A stretch of DNA of 60,000 nucleotides from Antedon mediterranea (lineage: Eukaryota > Echinodermata > Crinoidea > Comatulida > Antedonidae). Below the pieces are notes generated by a model, which was not told where the DNA came from, did not search any database, and saw nothing but the letters and a program-made list of their open reading frames with translations. Shown here piece after piece: positions 23,575 through 35,837 of the stretch (position 1 is the first letter of the stretch; each line of letters starts with the position of its first letter). Made by a program: the position numbers and the translations under genes. Location: contig NC_092675.1 in the NCBI RefSeq assembly GCF_964355755.1, positions 7,414,312 through 7,474,311 on the forward strand. Direction: 5' to 3'.

Positions 23575-24591
23575 GTGGTGGGGTATACCGGCAACTGAAT
23601 GCCTAGGAACCCTCACGGCTTCAGTAACCCATTGTATGCAATAGGTAACCAAGGTAGAAATAACTCATCAGAATGCTGAGTGGTGGGGTAATACCGGCAA
23701 CTAAATGCCTAGGAACCCTCACGGCTTCAGTAACCCATTGTATGCAATAGGTAACCAAGGTAGAAATAACTCATCAGAATGCTGAGTGATGGGGTAATAC
23801 CGGCAACTAAATGGCCTAGGAACCCTCACGGCTTCAGTAACCCATTGTATGCAATAGGTAACCAAGGTAGAAATAACTCATCAGAATGCTGAGTGGTGGG
23901 GTATACCGGCAACTAAATGCCTAGGAACCCTCACGGCTTCAGTAACCCATTGTATGCAATAGGTAACCAAGGTAGAAATGACTCATCAGAATGCTGAGTG
24001 GTTGGGTAATACCGGCAACTAAATGGCCTAGGAACCCTCACGGCTTCAGTAACCCATTGTATGCAGTTGGCAACCAAACAAAAAATGACTCATCAGAATG
24101 CTGAGTGGTGGGGTATACCGGCAACTGAATGCCTAGGAACCCTCACGGCTTCAGTAACCCATTGTATGCAATAGGTAACCAAGGTAGAAATGACTCATCA
24201 GAATGCTGAGTGGTGGGGTAATACCGGCAACTAAATGGCCTAGGAACCCTCACGGCTTCAGTAACCCATTGTATGCAGTTGGCAACCAAACAAAAAATGA
24301 CTCATCAGAATGCTGAATGGTCGGGTAATACCGGCAACTAAATGGCCTAGGAACCCTCACGGCTTCAGTAACCCATTGTATGCAATAGGTAACCAAGGTA
24401 GAAATAACTCATCAGAATGCTGAGTGGTGGGGTAATACCGGCAACTAAATGGCCTAGGAACCCTCACGGCTTCAGTAACCCATTGTATGCAATAGGTAAC
24501 CAAGGTAGAAATAACTCATCAGAATGCTGAGTGGTGGGGTAATACCGGCAACTAAATGGCCTAGGAACCCTCACGGCTTCAGTAACCATTG
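23494..24591 (+). repeat. 11-copy tandem repeat (105-107 bp) spanning the ABCA stop codon
   Basis: The landmark CCTCACGGCTTCAGTAAC starts at 23506, 23611, 23717, 23824, 23929, 24036, 24141, 24248, 24355, 24462 and 24569. Spacing is 105, 106 or 107 bp, and copies are nearly identical. Copy 1 is the last coding part of the ABCA gene; copies 2-11 lie in the 3' UTR. Each full copy keeps the NPLY-encoding segment and a GAATGCTGA stop, and several begin the segment with an in-frame ATG after a stop. Confidence 0.95.
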
Positions 24592-25298
24592 TTCTTCTTG
24601 CTGTACAAGAGTGAAAGGATTACTGCATATGGAGGGCTTGATGGCTAAAGTAAAGTACTCTCAGTCAAACTGGTCAGTTAATCAATTTTTCCGTCGATAA
24701 CTAAATACAGAGATAAGGATATAAGAAATGTCATGTAATCAAAGCTATTGACAGAGATAAAAAAAAGATTGAAGTTATTTGATTACCAATATAACATGAT
24801 GATATAAGAGAAATGAAAAGACAAATCTAATTTTTTAAGAAATATATATTTTATGTGTTAAATTAATAATATTTGTTACATAAGAATATGATACCAACCT
24901 TAATATTGGTAACATATTCTTATTAATTTTTACATGCCTTTAGGATATGGTTGATGCTTTATAGCTTTAGGAAAGTTTACATTTGCTTGGTAAACTTTCA
25001 TAGAAAATGTAATCTTTTAATTAGAAATTTAGTATTTTTTGTATCTTTTACATGGTAATATATCTTTAATCATGTGCAATATACTGAATATGCACACAAA
25101 TATTTTAGGTTTAACGTAGATAGTTTTATGACAAATTGTTTGTATAACTACAATTTGATGTAAGATGCCAAAAAGAAAATCATGATCATTCATGGTTATG
25201 TGTTTTCTATCTGACATGTTCGACTGTGCATGTATGTTTGACTTTTTAAAAGAAGTTTTAAAAAAATCTTTTGAATTAAATTGTTTTCATTAATTTAT

Positions 25299-25844
25299 AG
25301 ATGTATTGTCCCTTGAAACACAAAAAATGAAAAAAAAAATATTCTAAATTTAAATTGGCCATATCAAAGTAATATTAAAGTTATTCACTTTAAGTAGAAA
25401 ATTCGAGCCAAAAACAACAATTTTACGTAATTGACAGGTAAATTAATTAGATTACATTTCATCTGGGAAATCGTCGCAAGCGAAAGTAAACAAAGATTTC
25501 AAACCATGAGTATGCATTATTCATGATGCTAATTAGGATTTTTTACAACTTGTCACGGTTGAGAAGGTGTTTTCACACAGATCGCGAGGAAGTTTTATGA
25601 TTATGCATACAGAGTAGCCAAATAAGTGTGTTGCATTATGAGATATGTTTTGATTGAAAACTTTGACTGGAAGTCAAAGTTATTTTTTGAACAAAAAAAC
25701 ATCTGTATTTTGGTTAAATAATTTTTTTTTCCGACTAATTTTTGGTGAAAGTTAATAACTATTATGATACTTCAAAATGACCCACTTTTTTTCAAAATAA
25801 AAAAAAAAATTTTTTTTGCAATTAGTCAAAGGGACAATACATCT
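25299..25844. mobile_element. Long TTAA-type MITE, AGATGTATTGTCC termini
   Basis: About 546 bp. The left end is AGATGTATTGTCCCTT and the right end its inverted form, followed by TTAA (left flank TTAT, one change). The interior resembles 33706-34126 and 55536-56064. No transposase frame is seen. Confidence 0.8.
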
Positions 25845-26021
25845 TTAATATTTAAAATGGTCTTGGCAACCAAAAAGATATACAAATAACAACTATGGTT
25901 AAATTAAATACAAATTTATAATCAGAAAGATATTTATTACTGAAATTATGAATCAAGAAAATAGTCAAAGATATAGTTGATATTGTACTTATATTATAAA
26001 GAGAAAGAAAAACAAGATTAA

Positions 26022-26150
26022 AGAAAATGTATGGTAGATGACATGATCATTGACATGTGTTCATGTCTATGGCAAAGATAGAAAGAAAATGTACGGTAGA
26101 TGACATGATCATTGACATGTGTTCATGTCTATGGCAAAGATAGAAAGAAA
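26022..26150. repeat. 62-bp direct duplication
   Basis: Two adjacent, almost identical copies of a block around GTAGATGACATGATCATTGA that ends in GGCAAAGATAGAAAGAAAA. Intergenic. Confidence 0.85.
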
Positions 26151-26168
26151 ATTATATACTAAATTTAA

Positions 26169-26502
26169 AGATGTATTGTCCCCCAAAAACATGAAAAATG
26201 AAGATTAATTAAATCAGACTTTGAATAGGTTATTTTGTAGTTTTCACTTTCGTAGAAAAAAAAAGAAAAAAATTAATGTTTTCACTTATAAAATAACAAA
26301 ATAAATCGTTAAATTCAACCAAAAATCCATTGGCTGGCAGCCAATTTGACTATTTTTTGCTTTAAATTACAGGTTTTTTCAGGTAAATACATTTTTTTCG
26401 ATCTAATTTTTGGTCAAAGTGGATAAATATTATGTGACATTAAAATGGTATATTCAACAACAAAATGTTTAATCATTATTTTTTCAGGGGGACAATACAT
26501 CT
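26169..26502. mobile_element. Short TTAA-type MITE, AGATGTATTGTCC termini
   Basis: 334 bp with intact TTAA on both sides (26165-26168 and 26503-26506). It shares terminal repeats with the long family but has a different interior (AAAAATCCATTGGCTG...), seen again at 40646-40908 and, without ends, at about 17920-18020. Confidence 0.8.
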
Positions 26503-29169
26503 TTAAATATATTTCTATATAAGTCCTGTGAGAGAACAAACTTGTATTATCAGTGAAGATTGAAATTATAAAAGTTTAATTTCAATCTTTTCTGCAATAT
26601 CTTTCTACTAGGTTTTTGTACCATGTTGTGTGCTAAAGTAGTAAATATAGGCATATCTTGAAAGTATAGATGTAAATATTTCTAATTTCCTATAAAAGTA
26701 AATATAATCCAAGTTGCAATGCAGATTTTGTCATTCCAAATGCTGAAGAATATTGTTTATTATAAACGTTTATTTTAATTTTAAGTATAATGAAAGAAAT
26801 TATTAAAAACATATTATATGCCTGATGGTTTTATCAATTTGTGGAAAAACAAACTTGTTGAGCAAATAATAGAGATATTATAGTGCACTATGAGCAAATG
26901 TATAAATTTATTAGTTTTCTTAAACTTACTAGCCTTTAAATACTTAACAATCTAAACTTGTTTATAGTTTAATATCAATAAATAATCTTATTAACACAGT
27001 TGTGAAATATTACAGTTTGATTTGAATTATACTCAGAATTTTCTGATAGAAAGAAAAAAACTCAATTTCTGATATTTTCTCTTCGTTTGTTTTAGTTTAT
27101 TTTGAATTTTACTCAGAATTTTCTGCTTCATAGAAAAAAAAACTTAATTTATGATATTTTATGGTCATACTATGGGTATACTGTATACAGATGAAAATTG
27201 AGTATGGTTCTGTGTGTAATGTAAATACTCAACAGAAGTAACTAGCTTAGATACCAGGGCACAATTTGATATTTGGCTAGGCACCGTATAAACATAGTTA
27301 TACTTATATATATATACTTCAAACTTAGCCATTTTAATCTGTCTACAGAAATATCATATTTTTAGTTTATTTATTTCTTGTTGTGCCCTTATTTTATGAT
27401 ATGTTTTTAATTTTAATTATGATAAGAAAGCACTTATTGTGAAAGGCCACAGTGTGGCATATATTTTTGAAAGAAAGAACTGAAAATATTTTTTAAAGAA
27501 ACTTTTAACTTTACTTATTTTGCCACTATAATGCACTGTTGTTTTATAATGAGTGAAATGTATAGTTGTTTAGTACAAAAATAGTATTAGTGTAAAACAA
27601 AGTATAAATATATTGTTTTTTATATGTGATAGCTAGATTTTGTATTATTTTATGTAGGTTATAGTTCAGTGGTACTAACTCAATGCTATTTATACCTTTT
27701 CAGTCATGGTGTTGTCACCATAATACCAAACTCTCATTTTAGGACAGTAGACGAATAACAAACCTTAAATCCAATACAAACATGTTAATGAACGGAATGT
27801 TATTGTTTTCGATTTTATACAGCGCTTTTAACAATCAGCAGGTTGTCACAAAGCGCTTAAATAAAAATTGATAAATTCAATTCAAAACATTTATCGGAAT
27901 AAATAGTGGGTTTATATGCATACATCTCTCACCTATTGTCTTAAAGTAAAAGCTAATTATGTGCAGTATATATAGACGTTATATTCAAGCAATGATTCTA
28001 GGATGAAAATATGACACAATTATGCAACAAACTAGACTAGCTCTAAAACCCAATGGTTTTTCGCTTGATGAAATTACCAGGTATTTTGTATAAACTGAAT
28101 GAAAGGGTTTAAGGAGTCAGCTTGGAGTGGCCTGACATCTGCAGTGGCTTGAAAATGGCTGCCAATAATCATGATCATCTATTTGCGTCACCACATTTTC
28201 TGATGGGTGTCCTATAATTGTTCTAGAATCAAAATTATCATTTCGTTATGTTCAATTCAATATAATAATGAATTTCGGTGAAATTAAAATTGCATGAAAA
28301 TAATATACGCCGTTTATTACGCACAGAATCTACTAAATCAATCTAGAATTGTTTAAAAATAAATAAATGTTCTTTTCATTAAGCCTCTAGGAATCAAAAG
28401 GTTGGGGAATACAGGTACTGTACAAATAAAAATAGAGAAAATAGTATAAACAGGGTGCTTATTCACAATAAGAGACTGTATTATATACTATTTTCTCAAT
28501 CATATTCAACATATTCTTCCAAATGTAAGATAGTATTTCAATAATGTACCTTTAATTTGTTAATCATTCCATTTTTCTGTCATATTTCAGTGGTTATGGC
28601 AGGATTTTCAAAAAGGGTCAAACAGTATGTTTAATGTAGCCTGACTGTATCAATACATTGCGTATAGTGGTACCCATGTTGATGCCACCCCTGGGGTATT
28701 TTAAAAGTAAAAGTGTATATTAATGTTATGCATGCAACATAATACATTACCATATTACCACAGCTTTTATTACTTGGGTATTAATGCATGTTTTAGGTCA
28801 TAATGTTTTTTAATTACTTTTTAAGTAAGTCATTGGAAGTATTTTGTAGTTTTATTATATTGTGCTGTAACCTTGAATGCAATAAACTACTCAGTTTTTT
28901 TATGTATAAATCCATTTGCTTCAAATTGAGTTTATCTTTTATTTTTTGGAAGACAAACAACCACAATTAGTGACACCTCATTTTCTTATGCACTCCAAAA
29001 AACACCTTTCTGTATATAAATCCAGCGTTACCTTACTTCCTATCCTTTTCAAGCTGAGTGTCCCATAAGGCTACAATATAAATTCTGTACCATTATTCAA
29101 TTAACAAAATTGTAGATTATTGTAATTTCTTTGATAACCTGTCTATGAATTAATAAATTCTTACTTGGA

Positions 29170-30145
29170 TAATTAAGTGCCATTGTTTTTCCCATAAAAG
29201 AACACCCCTCAAATATAATACAATTATCAATATTTCTTCAATCAAAGTCTTTTATTTTCTCCATACAGTAGATAATAGCATATTTAAGACTACAATATTA
29301 TGTACCCTTTGAAATAGTACAAATATTCTCAAGATATGTTTTTTTTTCGTTTAAAATCTTTTTCATTATCCTGGCCGAGAGATTTTTTAAACCATGACAT
29401 TTTATCTGTATCTTTTACACTATTCCCAGCACACTCGGCCTATATTTACAATTTTATTTTTATATTGCATTGAAAGTGCTATTTGCATTATTCTATCTTA
29501 CATTTACTCAATTATTATGACAAAATAAATGGTTTTTCAAATCCCACAGAAAATGCCTTTGTTGTGTGCTAAAATTATAAAGAACTTATAACACACGAAT
29601 CTCCTGTTTTTCCAAAGCGTGTAACAATTTCGAAATGCGTTGTAGGATAGAATAGAGCTAATTCACTAAAAGCCAATTTCTGACAGAATACAGTAAAGGC
29701 CAATTTACGACGAGCGGTAACGGTAATAAAATTATAGAATCTATGTTATTCCTTATGACCATTTACACGCAACACTGAGCAGACAGGATAATTAAGTGCC
29801 ATTGTTTTCCCATAAAAGAACACCCCTCAAATATAATACAATTATCAATATTTCTTCAATCAGTCTTTTATTTTCTCCATACAGTAGATAATAGCATATT
29901 TAAGACTACAATATTATGTATTTCGAAAGGCATTGTAGGATAGAATAGAGCTAATTCACTAAAAGCCAATTTCTGACAGAATACAGTAAAGGCCAATTTA
30001 CGACGAGCGGTAACGGTAATAAAAATATAGAATTTATGTTATTCCTTATGACCATTTACACGCAACATTGAGCAGACAGGATAATTAAGTGCCATTGTTT
30101 TCCCATAAAAGAATACCCCTCAAATATAATACAATTATCAATAAC
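29170..30145. repeat. Complex duplicated block downstream of carboxyltransferase gene
   Basis: A module around TAATTAAGTGCCATTGTTTT and TCTCCATACAGTAGATAATA occurs at about 29170-29305 and 29789-29921, with its first part again at 30080-30140. A second module around GTAGGATAGAATAGAGCTAA and CGACGAGCGGTAACGGTAAT occurs at 29641-29775 and 29935-30076. The order is A-B-A-B-A', a tandem duplication of a composite unit. A fragment of module B is also at 2160-2245. Confidence 0.8.
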
Positions 30146-30229
30146 ATAGTTGTGAATCCAGAAGAGATAGTTGTGAATCCGGAAGAGATAGTTGCGAATC
30201 CGTAAGAGATAGTTGTGAATCCGCTAGTG
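30146..30229. repeat. 21-bp minisatellite, four units
   Basis: Four tandem units of ATAGTTGTGAATCCGGAAGA(G) with single-base variants. It lies just beyond the stop codon of the minus-strand gene, so it may fall in that gene's 3' UTR. Confidence 0.85.
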
Positions 30230-30281
30230 TGTAAAGAATGTGTCAGTTTGGTGTGGTAAAGAATCTATGTAGAATAACAAT

Positions 30282-33200
30282 TTACATTCGAAGTACTCCA
30301 AACTTTGTATTGCTTTCACCTTTTTGTTGAGATATTATGTTCAAACACTTGCCAAGAACCTGTAAACAAAAACAATAATTTTAAATGCAAGAAGTTTATT
30401 AAACTCATGAATATCTTGGCAAAGTAAATTTTGAAATACCAGTCAGTTAATCACCTAAGCAGCTGTGGTATCTAAACAGGATATCCAGTCGGATCAAATA
30501 AATATTACTAATTTAACTTACGTTTCTAGTATCCTTTGGAATTACTATGCCATCATCATACAATCGAGACGAAGAATAAAATGCAGACATCTTTTGATGA
30601 ACTAAACCTGCCGTTTCTTTTGACAATGTTTCTCTGTCTTCACTTGACATTGAACCTCCTTTTTTGGATAATTTTTCCTAGAAAAAGAAAAGAAATGTTT
30701 AATAATATTTTGACAAATCATGATTGTAATGAATAATAATGTAATTTTATTTTCTGATAGTTTAGTGGGACCTTGCATTATTTACAGGCTTACAAACCAT
30801 GACTTCTTTCTGAATTTGGGGTTGTTAATGAACTATCACTCTTGTTGGTGTGTAAAACATTTACAGGCATTTTTGTTACACGCTGGACTTGGTAATCATA
30901 TAATGCAAATTGTAATGTAAAATTGAAAAAAAAAATGTATTCTTACAAAAACAACTTTTTGTCATTAATTCTATACAAAGCCTATTAACTTGTTTTAAGC
31001 ACTTCTACATGCCCATATATAGATATTAATTTAATTGAAGACTAGTTTACATTTCTGATTAAAATCTCACCTGTAGTATAGCACTAGTAACATCATTTTG
31101 ATTTGCTAGACCTATCTGTGCATTCGGCCAGAGAAAATGAAATCTTGGATCAAAAGATCTTCCACACTACAAGCAAAAATTGATATAAAACAGAAAGTGA
31201 TTTCAGAATGTTAACATAGTTATCTTTATGCTTATACAATAAAACATTTCCAATCGCATATCTATACCCATTTAGCCACATTACTTCACTTTAACATAAA
31301 AATAGAAAACAATTTGAAACAATCATAGCATACCATAGCAAAGCTGCTTGGTCCAAAACAGCCACCAACAACAACTGATATCTTTGGCACTGACGTGCAC
31401 GCTACAACTGCAACCATCTTTGCTCGTGCCCGGAGCAGATCACCGAGAGCTTCGCTGTCCAGTTTTCCATCAATATCTGGATCCTCAGGAAGCGTGTTTT
31501 GTAAAAATATGATTGGTATGTTTCGCTGACTGCAGATTTCAACAAAATGCGCTCCTTTGAGAGCACCCTCATAGCTTAAATGCCCGTTATTTGCAACTAT
31601 CCCCACCAATGTTCTTGAAATATAAGAGAGAAAACTCATATATATCATGTACACTATTAGACCTTATCATGTTGAAACACCGGTTCTTGTTAGATTGTTG
31701 TTAAGCAACGTTGGGGTCGGTTAGAGCTTTGATGGGAGACCATCTGGGAATATCGGGTGCTGTATATGGAGCTGGGGTCCCATTAGGCATTTGAAATCAG
31801 CGCTGCTGACTCTTATAGCAGCCCCTGCATCTAGTATCTGCATCAGACATATTGGCTTATGCCTCTCCTCTGGTTAAGGTTGGCACTTGACGAGAGAAGC
31901 CCTTGGTCAATGTTGGGACCAGCCAAAGGTGCTTTAAACAGTCATCATTCAGATGAATACAAGACTAATTGACATTGTCGGCCATATTAGGTTTCATTTG
32001 TTTATTTATGAAAGATTGTCAACGTGTTAGGCTACAGTATTTGTAACATTTGGCAATGTTTTGAAACAAAGTGAATTATTAGATGTAGCCACATGGGCTC
32101 ATGAATATATGTTTAATGATGTCATTTAAATGATATACTATCAGAGAAGTAACATGTTTGAATTGCTGTGCCTGGCACACAAATAAACTCTTAAAACATG
32201 AACAAATACCGTAAAAATCATGGCAATAGCGATAAAACGAAATCACACTATTATTAACTCCCTTAACTATTACATACCCTTTAATAGTGGCAAATCCAGT
32301 GACCAAAGAAATGCCAAACTTTTGTTTAAACTCTTGAAATCTACTCCCATCCACTATTCTTGCTAGAATCTATTCATAGAAGAAAAAAAAACAAATAAAC
32401 ATTTTGGTTAACTGAAATCTTTATACACAAACTCAGAATTTTTTAATTTAGAAGCATATTGTTTGTGCTTAACTCATTCGCGACTTTTTTAATAACCTCT
32501 AAAAATCTGTACTATTTTAATATTTTTATTGTTGAAATAATCCAAGTATGGTGCCATGTAAGGAGTTATTTAGTAAAATATTAAAGGAAAACAATTCAAA
32601 AGAAAGGAAAACAATCAAAGGGCCCAAAAGTTACCCAGTATAAATATAAAACAAAACAAAACAAAAAAGGTGAAAATAAAAGGACATGCAATCTATTAGA
32701 ATAAACACAAATTCCCCCAAAATATTATTCATTGAATGGATATGAAAATTGTATTAACTTTGTAAGGATTGTAATCCAAGTCCAAACTATGACGTGGTGC
32801 TAGGCCAGCTAGGTCATCCGTAGAGTACATTGGTTCTGTGAACTCGGTAGGCTCGTCAGGATATGGCTCATTCAAGGTATCCACAATATTCCTTCCCATT
32901 TCAAAGGCTTCTATTTCAGTCTCTGCAAAATGGTCTGCAACACCACTAACACTGAAAGTTAATCAATTTTGTTATAATAGTAATAATAATAATACTGTAT
33001 CCTATATTTATAAAGCGTCTAATGTTGTGAAAACACCCCTTACGTGCAATGTACAGTGGCGCCACCAAGGTCTTCGGAAGTCACTTTCTCACCAATGGCA
33101 GCATATACAAGAGGTGGCCCTCCTAAAAAGATTGTACCGATACGATGTACCATTACTGTTTCATCAGCCATACAAGGTACATACGCTCCACCAGCAGTGC

Positions 33201-35837
33201 ATGAACCACAGACTATTGCCACCTATGTAAAAGACACAAAAATGTGTATTTTTACCAAAATTGTGTGTTTTAATTTAAAACATAGAAAGTCTTATTCAGT
33301 TTATTTGTTTTCTGTTGAATTAAAAGTGTCGCGATAAAATAACACTAACAAGTCACAGGGGTCATTAATAAATATTCAAAATAAATAAACTACCAGTAAT
33401 ATTTTTTCATTAACAAAAATAATAGAAAAATGTGCATATTTTGGTAGCATATGGATAGCATATTGTTATTGAATGTTATAAATAACCCAACATACTGAAT
33501 GCAATTGTGAATGAAATTGAAAAAAAAAGTAATAAAATATGCACATTTTGTAATATAATAGCTGCATCTTAAAATGTTCATGTTGGATAATGGATAGAAT
33601 AATTTATGAGCTTTCATTTAATAGATTACTATACAGTTCATCTAAACACTAAATCATATACAGTAATAAACACAAACAAACACTACCAAATACTACATTT
33701 TTTTAAGATGTATTGTTGCTTTGACTAATTCCAAAAAAAAAGTTATGAAGTATCATAATTAGTCGAAAAAAAAAAAAATTAACTGAAATACTGACGTTTT
33801 TTGTTCAAAAAATTACTTTGACCTCTAAGTTTTCTTTGCTTGTTTGGCTACTGTGTATGTATATTAATCCTATACTTTCCTCGCGATCTGTTTGAAAACA
33901 CCTTCTCAACCGTGACAAGTTGTAAAAAATCCTAATTAGTATCATGCATACTCGTGGTTTGAAATCTTTGTTTACTTTCGCCCGCGACAATTTTCCAGAC
34001 GAAATGTAATCAAATTAATTTACTTATTAATTACATAAACTTGTTGTTTTTGGCACGAACTTTAATATTATTTTGATATAGCCAATTTAAATTTAGAATA
34101 TTTTTTTTTCAAGGGACAATACATCTTTAAAAAACAAAAAAATATTTTCAAAAAGAAAAATAAATATTTTCATTCATTATTAACCATTCCAATGCATTGT
34201 TGATGCATTTTTTAATTATGATTTTTTTTTCTTCTTTTTCTCTGTTTTCATTTTAGGGACAGATCTAGAGGGGCACTTACTTTCCTCTTTTAAAATGAAT
34301 GAACTTGTATAATATGTTGGTGTGAAAGAGTAAACAAAAGAAAATGTATCCAAATGCAAATCTACATAAAATACCTGTGGAATTTTTAATGATGACATAA
34401 CAGCTTCATTATAAAAGGTCTTTCCTCCATGTTCTTTATCTGGAAATATTTCATCCTAGAAATAAGACAATTTTAAATTTCAAATAACTTGGTTTTTTTT
34501 TAGTAAAGAAACAAACATAGAGGGTCCAATATATATGAATATTTCCAGTATAAATGGTCATTTTGTTACAGTACCCCATGTGGGTATAACAAACTTTTGT
34601 TAATGAACACACGATCTAAGAAAATATATGAATAATATAAAAATGTGTACAATTATCAATATCAAATGGTATATTTTGTTTTTTTTTTTTAAATCTAGTT
34701 AACAATATCCTTTGATACATAAAACTATAATAGATTTTAATAGAATTTCCTTTTACTATACCTGAAGAGGTAGAAATGCACCTCCACTGTCAACAACATA
34801 AACTGAAGGCAGTCTATTGTGCAGTGCAATCTCTTGTGTGCGTAGTTGCTTCTTGACTCCAATTGGGTAAACAGTTCCTCCTTTTACAGTTGCATCATTT
34901 GCGTTCACTACACACCAGTGTCCATTTATTTTGGCAATTACTGAAATTTGAAAAAAAATTTTTTTTATCATTCCTAATAATGTACTGTATCCTTGCTATC
35001 TCATTGATTGACTTTATATCATATGGGTTGTGCACTCCTATTTCAATACTATTGCATGCTCAGCTTCAAATCTTGTGTGTTTAATTAGTTTTGGTTTTTT
35101 TTTTTTGCCATGGTTGACCCATTCAGTGTAAAGCTTCCTATGGGCATGCTCAACCTTAGACACACAGTTGGCTGTGATGAAAGAAAAAAGAAACAATCAT
35201 GATGTCGATAGTCATCACACTATAATGACCATACCTAAAAAAAACCTAAAAATTACATCTTTTTCTTGCATCGCCTGTCATGCCTAATAAAAAAGTAATT
35301 ATTAGCTGAAAAAATACCATTGACCATTCCGGAAGCTGGTATATCTCCATAGATCATTCCTTGTCCAGCTAAAGGTGAAAGTTCAAGAAAGTCCTCATCA
35401 TCTAATAAACATCTTAACCTGTCTCTAACAAACATCTTCTTATTTACTTCAGTGTGTTGTTTCATTCCTCTTGCTCCACCTCCTCCATAAACCACAGACA
35501 AAATGTTACGATACGATTCTTCTAGCATATTGCTATTTTCTCTATTCTTTACAAAAGAGCTGTTCGATTGATCTATTTCACCATCAATAACCTTAAAGCC
35601 TGAAAATTTTGTCCGATCTTGGTTTCTTTTGGGGGAAGTGCTAGGCCCGTCATTGGTCTGTTGTACAGAACTGGACAGACTCGCAGTCGGCGCGGCCAAC
35701 CGGTTCCTTGCTCCCGGTAAAGGCCTAACTCCGGTGCTCATTATTGCAGCTATTCTATGAACTCTAAAACTTGATAAATACATATTTGAAATACATTTGA
35801 TGCAAATAGTGTTATTTAGATTTATTCTAGTAAACAT
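30282..35837 (-). CDS. MCCC2-like: MCCC2-like biotin-dependent carboxyltransferase, divergent, 10 exons
   Basis: Exons in transcript order: 35318-35837, 34762-34940, 34375-34455, 33044-33222, 32759-32951, 32278-32369, 31334-31613, 31071-31166, 30522-30677, 30282-30359. They join in phase to 617 residues; human MCCC2 has 563. The start is uncertain: ATGs end at 35837 and 35783. The N-terminus is rich in Arg/Ser/Ala with no acidic residue for about 60 residues, fitting a mitochondrial presequence. Conserved landmarks are [31 protein letters not shown] (about residues 265-276), [19 protein letters not shown] and a C-terminal FGVLRM. The family moves CO2 from biotin to 3-methylcrotonyl-CoA in leucine breakdown. 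Several catalytic loops are altered (see findings), so substrate and activity are uncertain. It converges with the ABCA gene and diverges from the first CYP4 gene. Confidence 0.88.
31661..31936 (+). repeat. 5S-rRNA-derived SINE (SINE3-like) or 5S pseudogene
   Basis: Positions about 31679-31764 closely follow eukaryotic 5S rRNA: CCGGTTCTTGT, then TTAAGCAACGTTGGGGTCGG, then GATGGGAGACCATCTGGGAA and TATCGGGTGCTGTA, which cover the internal control region (box A to box C). The 5' third is degraded. About 170 bp of non-5S sequence follows. It lies antisense in an intron of the carboxyltransferase gene. Confidence 0.75.
33706..34126. mobile_element. Long-type TTAA MITE in carboxyltransferase intron
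   Basis: Starts AGATGTATTG and ends in the inverted GGGACAATACATCT followed by TTAA (34127-34130). The interior matches 25299-25844 in reverse orientation with internal deletions. Confidence 0.78.

Larger units (their letters stand above)
24592..30281. other. Gene-free convergent intergenic region, probably including ABCA 3' UTR
   Basis: No supportable gene lies between the ABCA stop and the end of the minus-strand carboxyltransferase gene. It is very AT-rich. AATAAA occurs at about 26976 and 28881-28886, but the real polyadenylation site cannot be chosen by eye. Besides the separately listed repeats, 27016-27165 holds a rough 75-bp duplication around TACTCAGAATTTTCTG, and 28436-28500 a foldback around AGAAAATAGTATA. 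Confidence 0.6.

Noticed and set aside
33044-33337. Plus-strand 97-residue frame opposite the carboxyltransferase exon
   Set aside because: Shadow of the real minus-strand exon 33044-33222.
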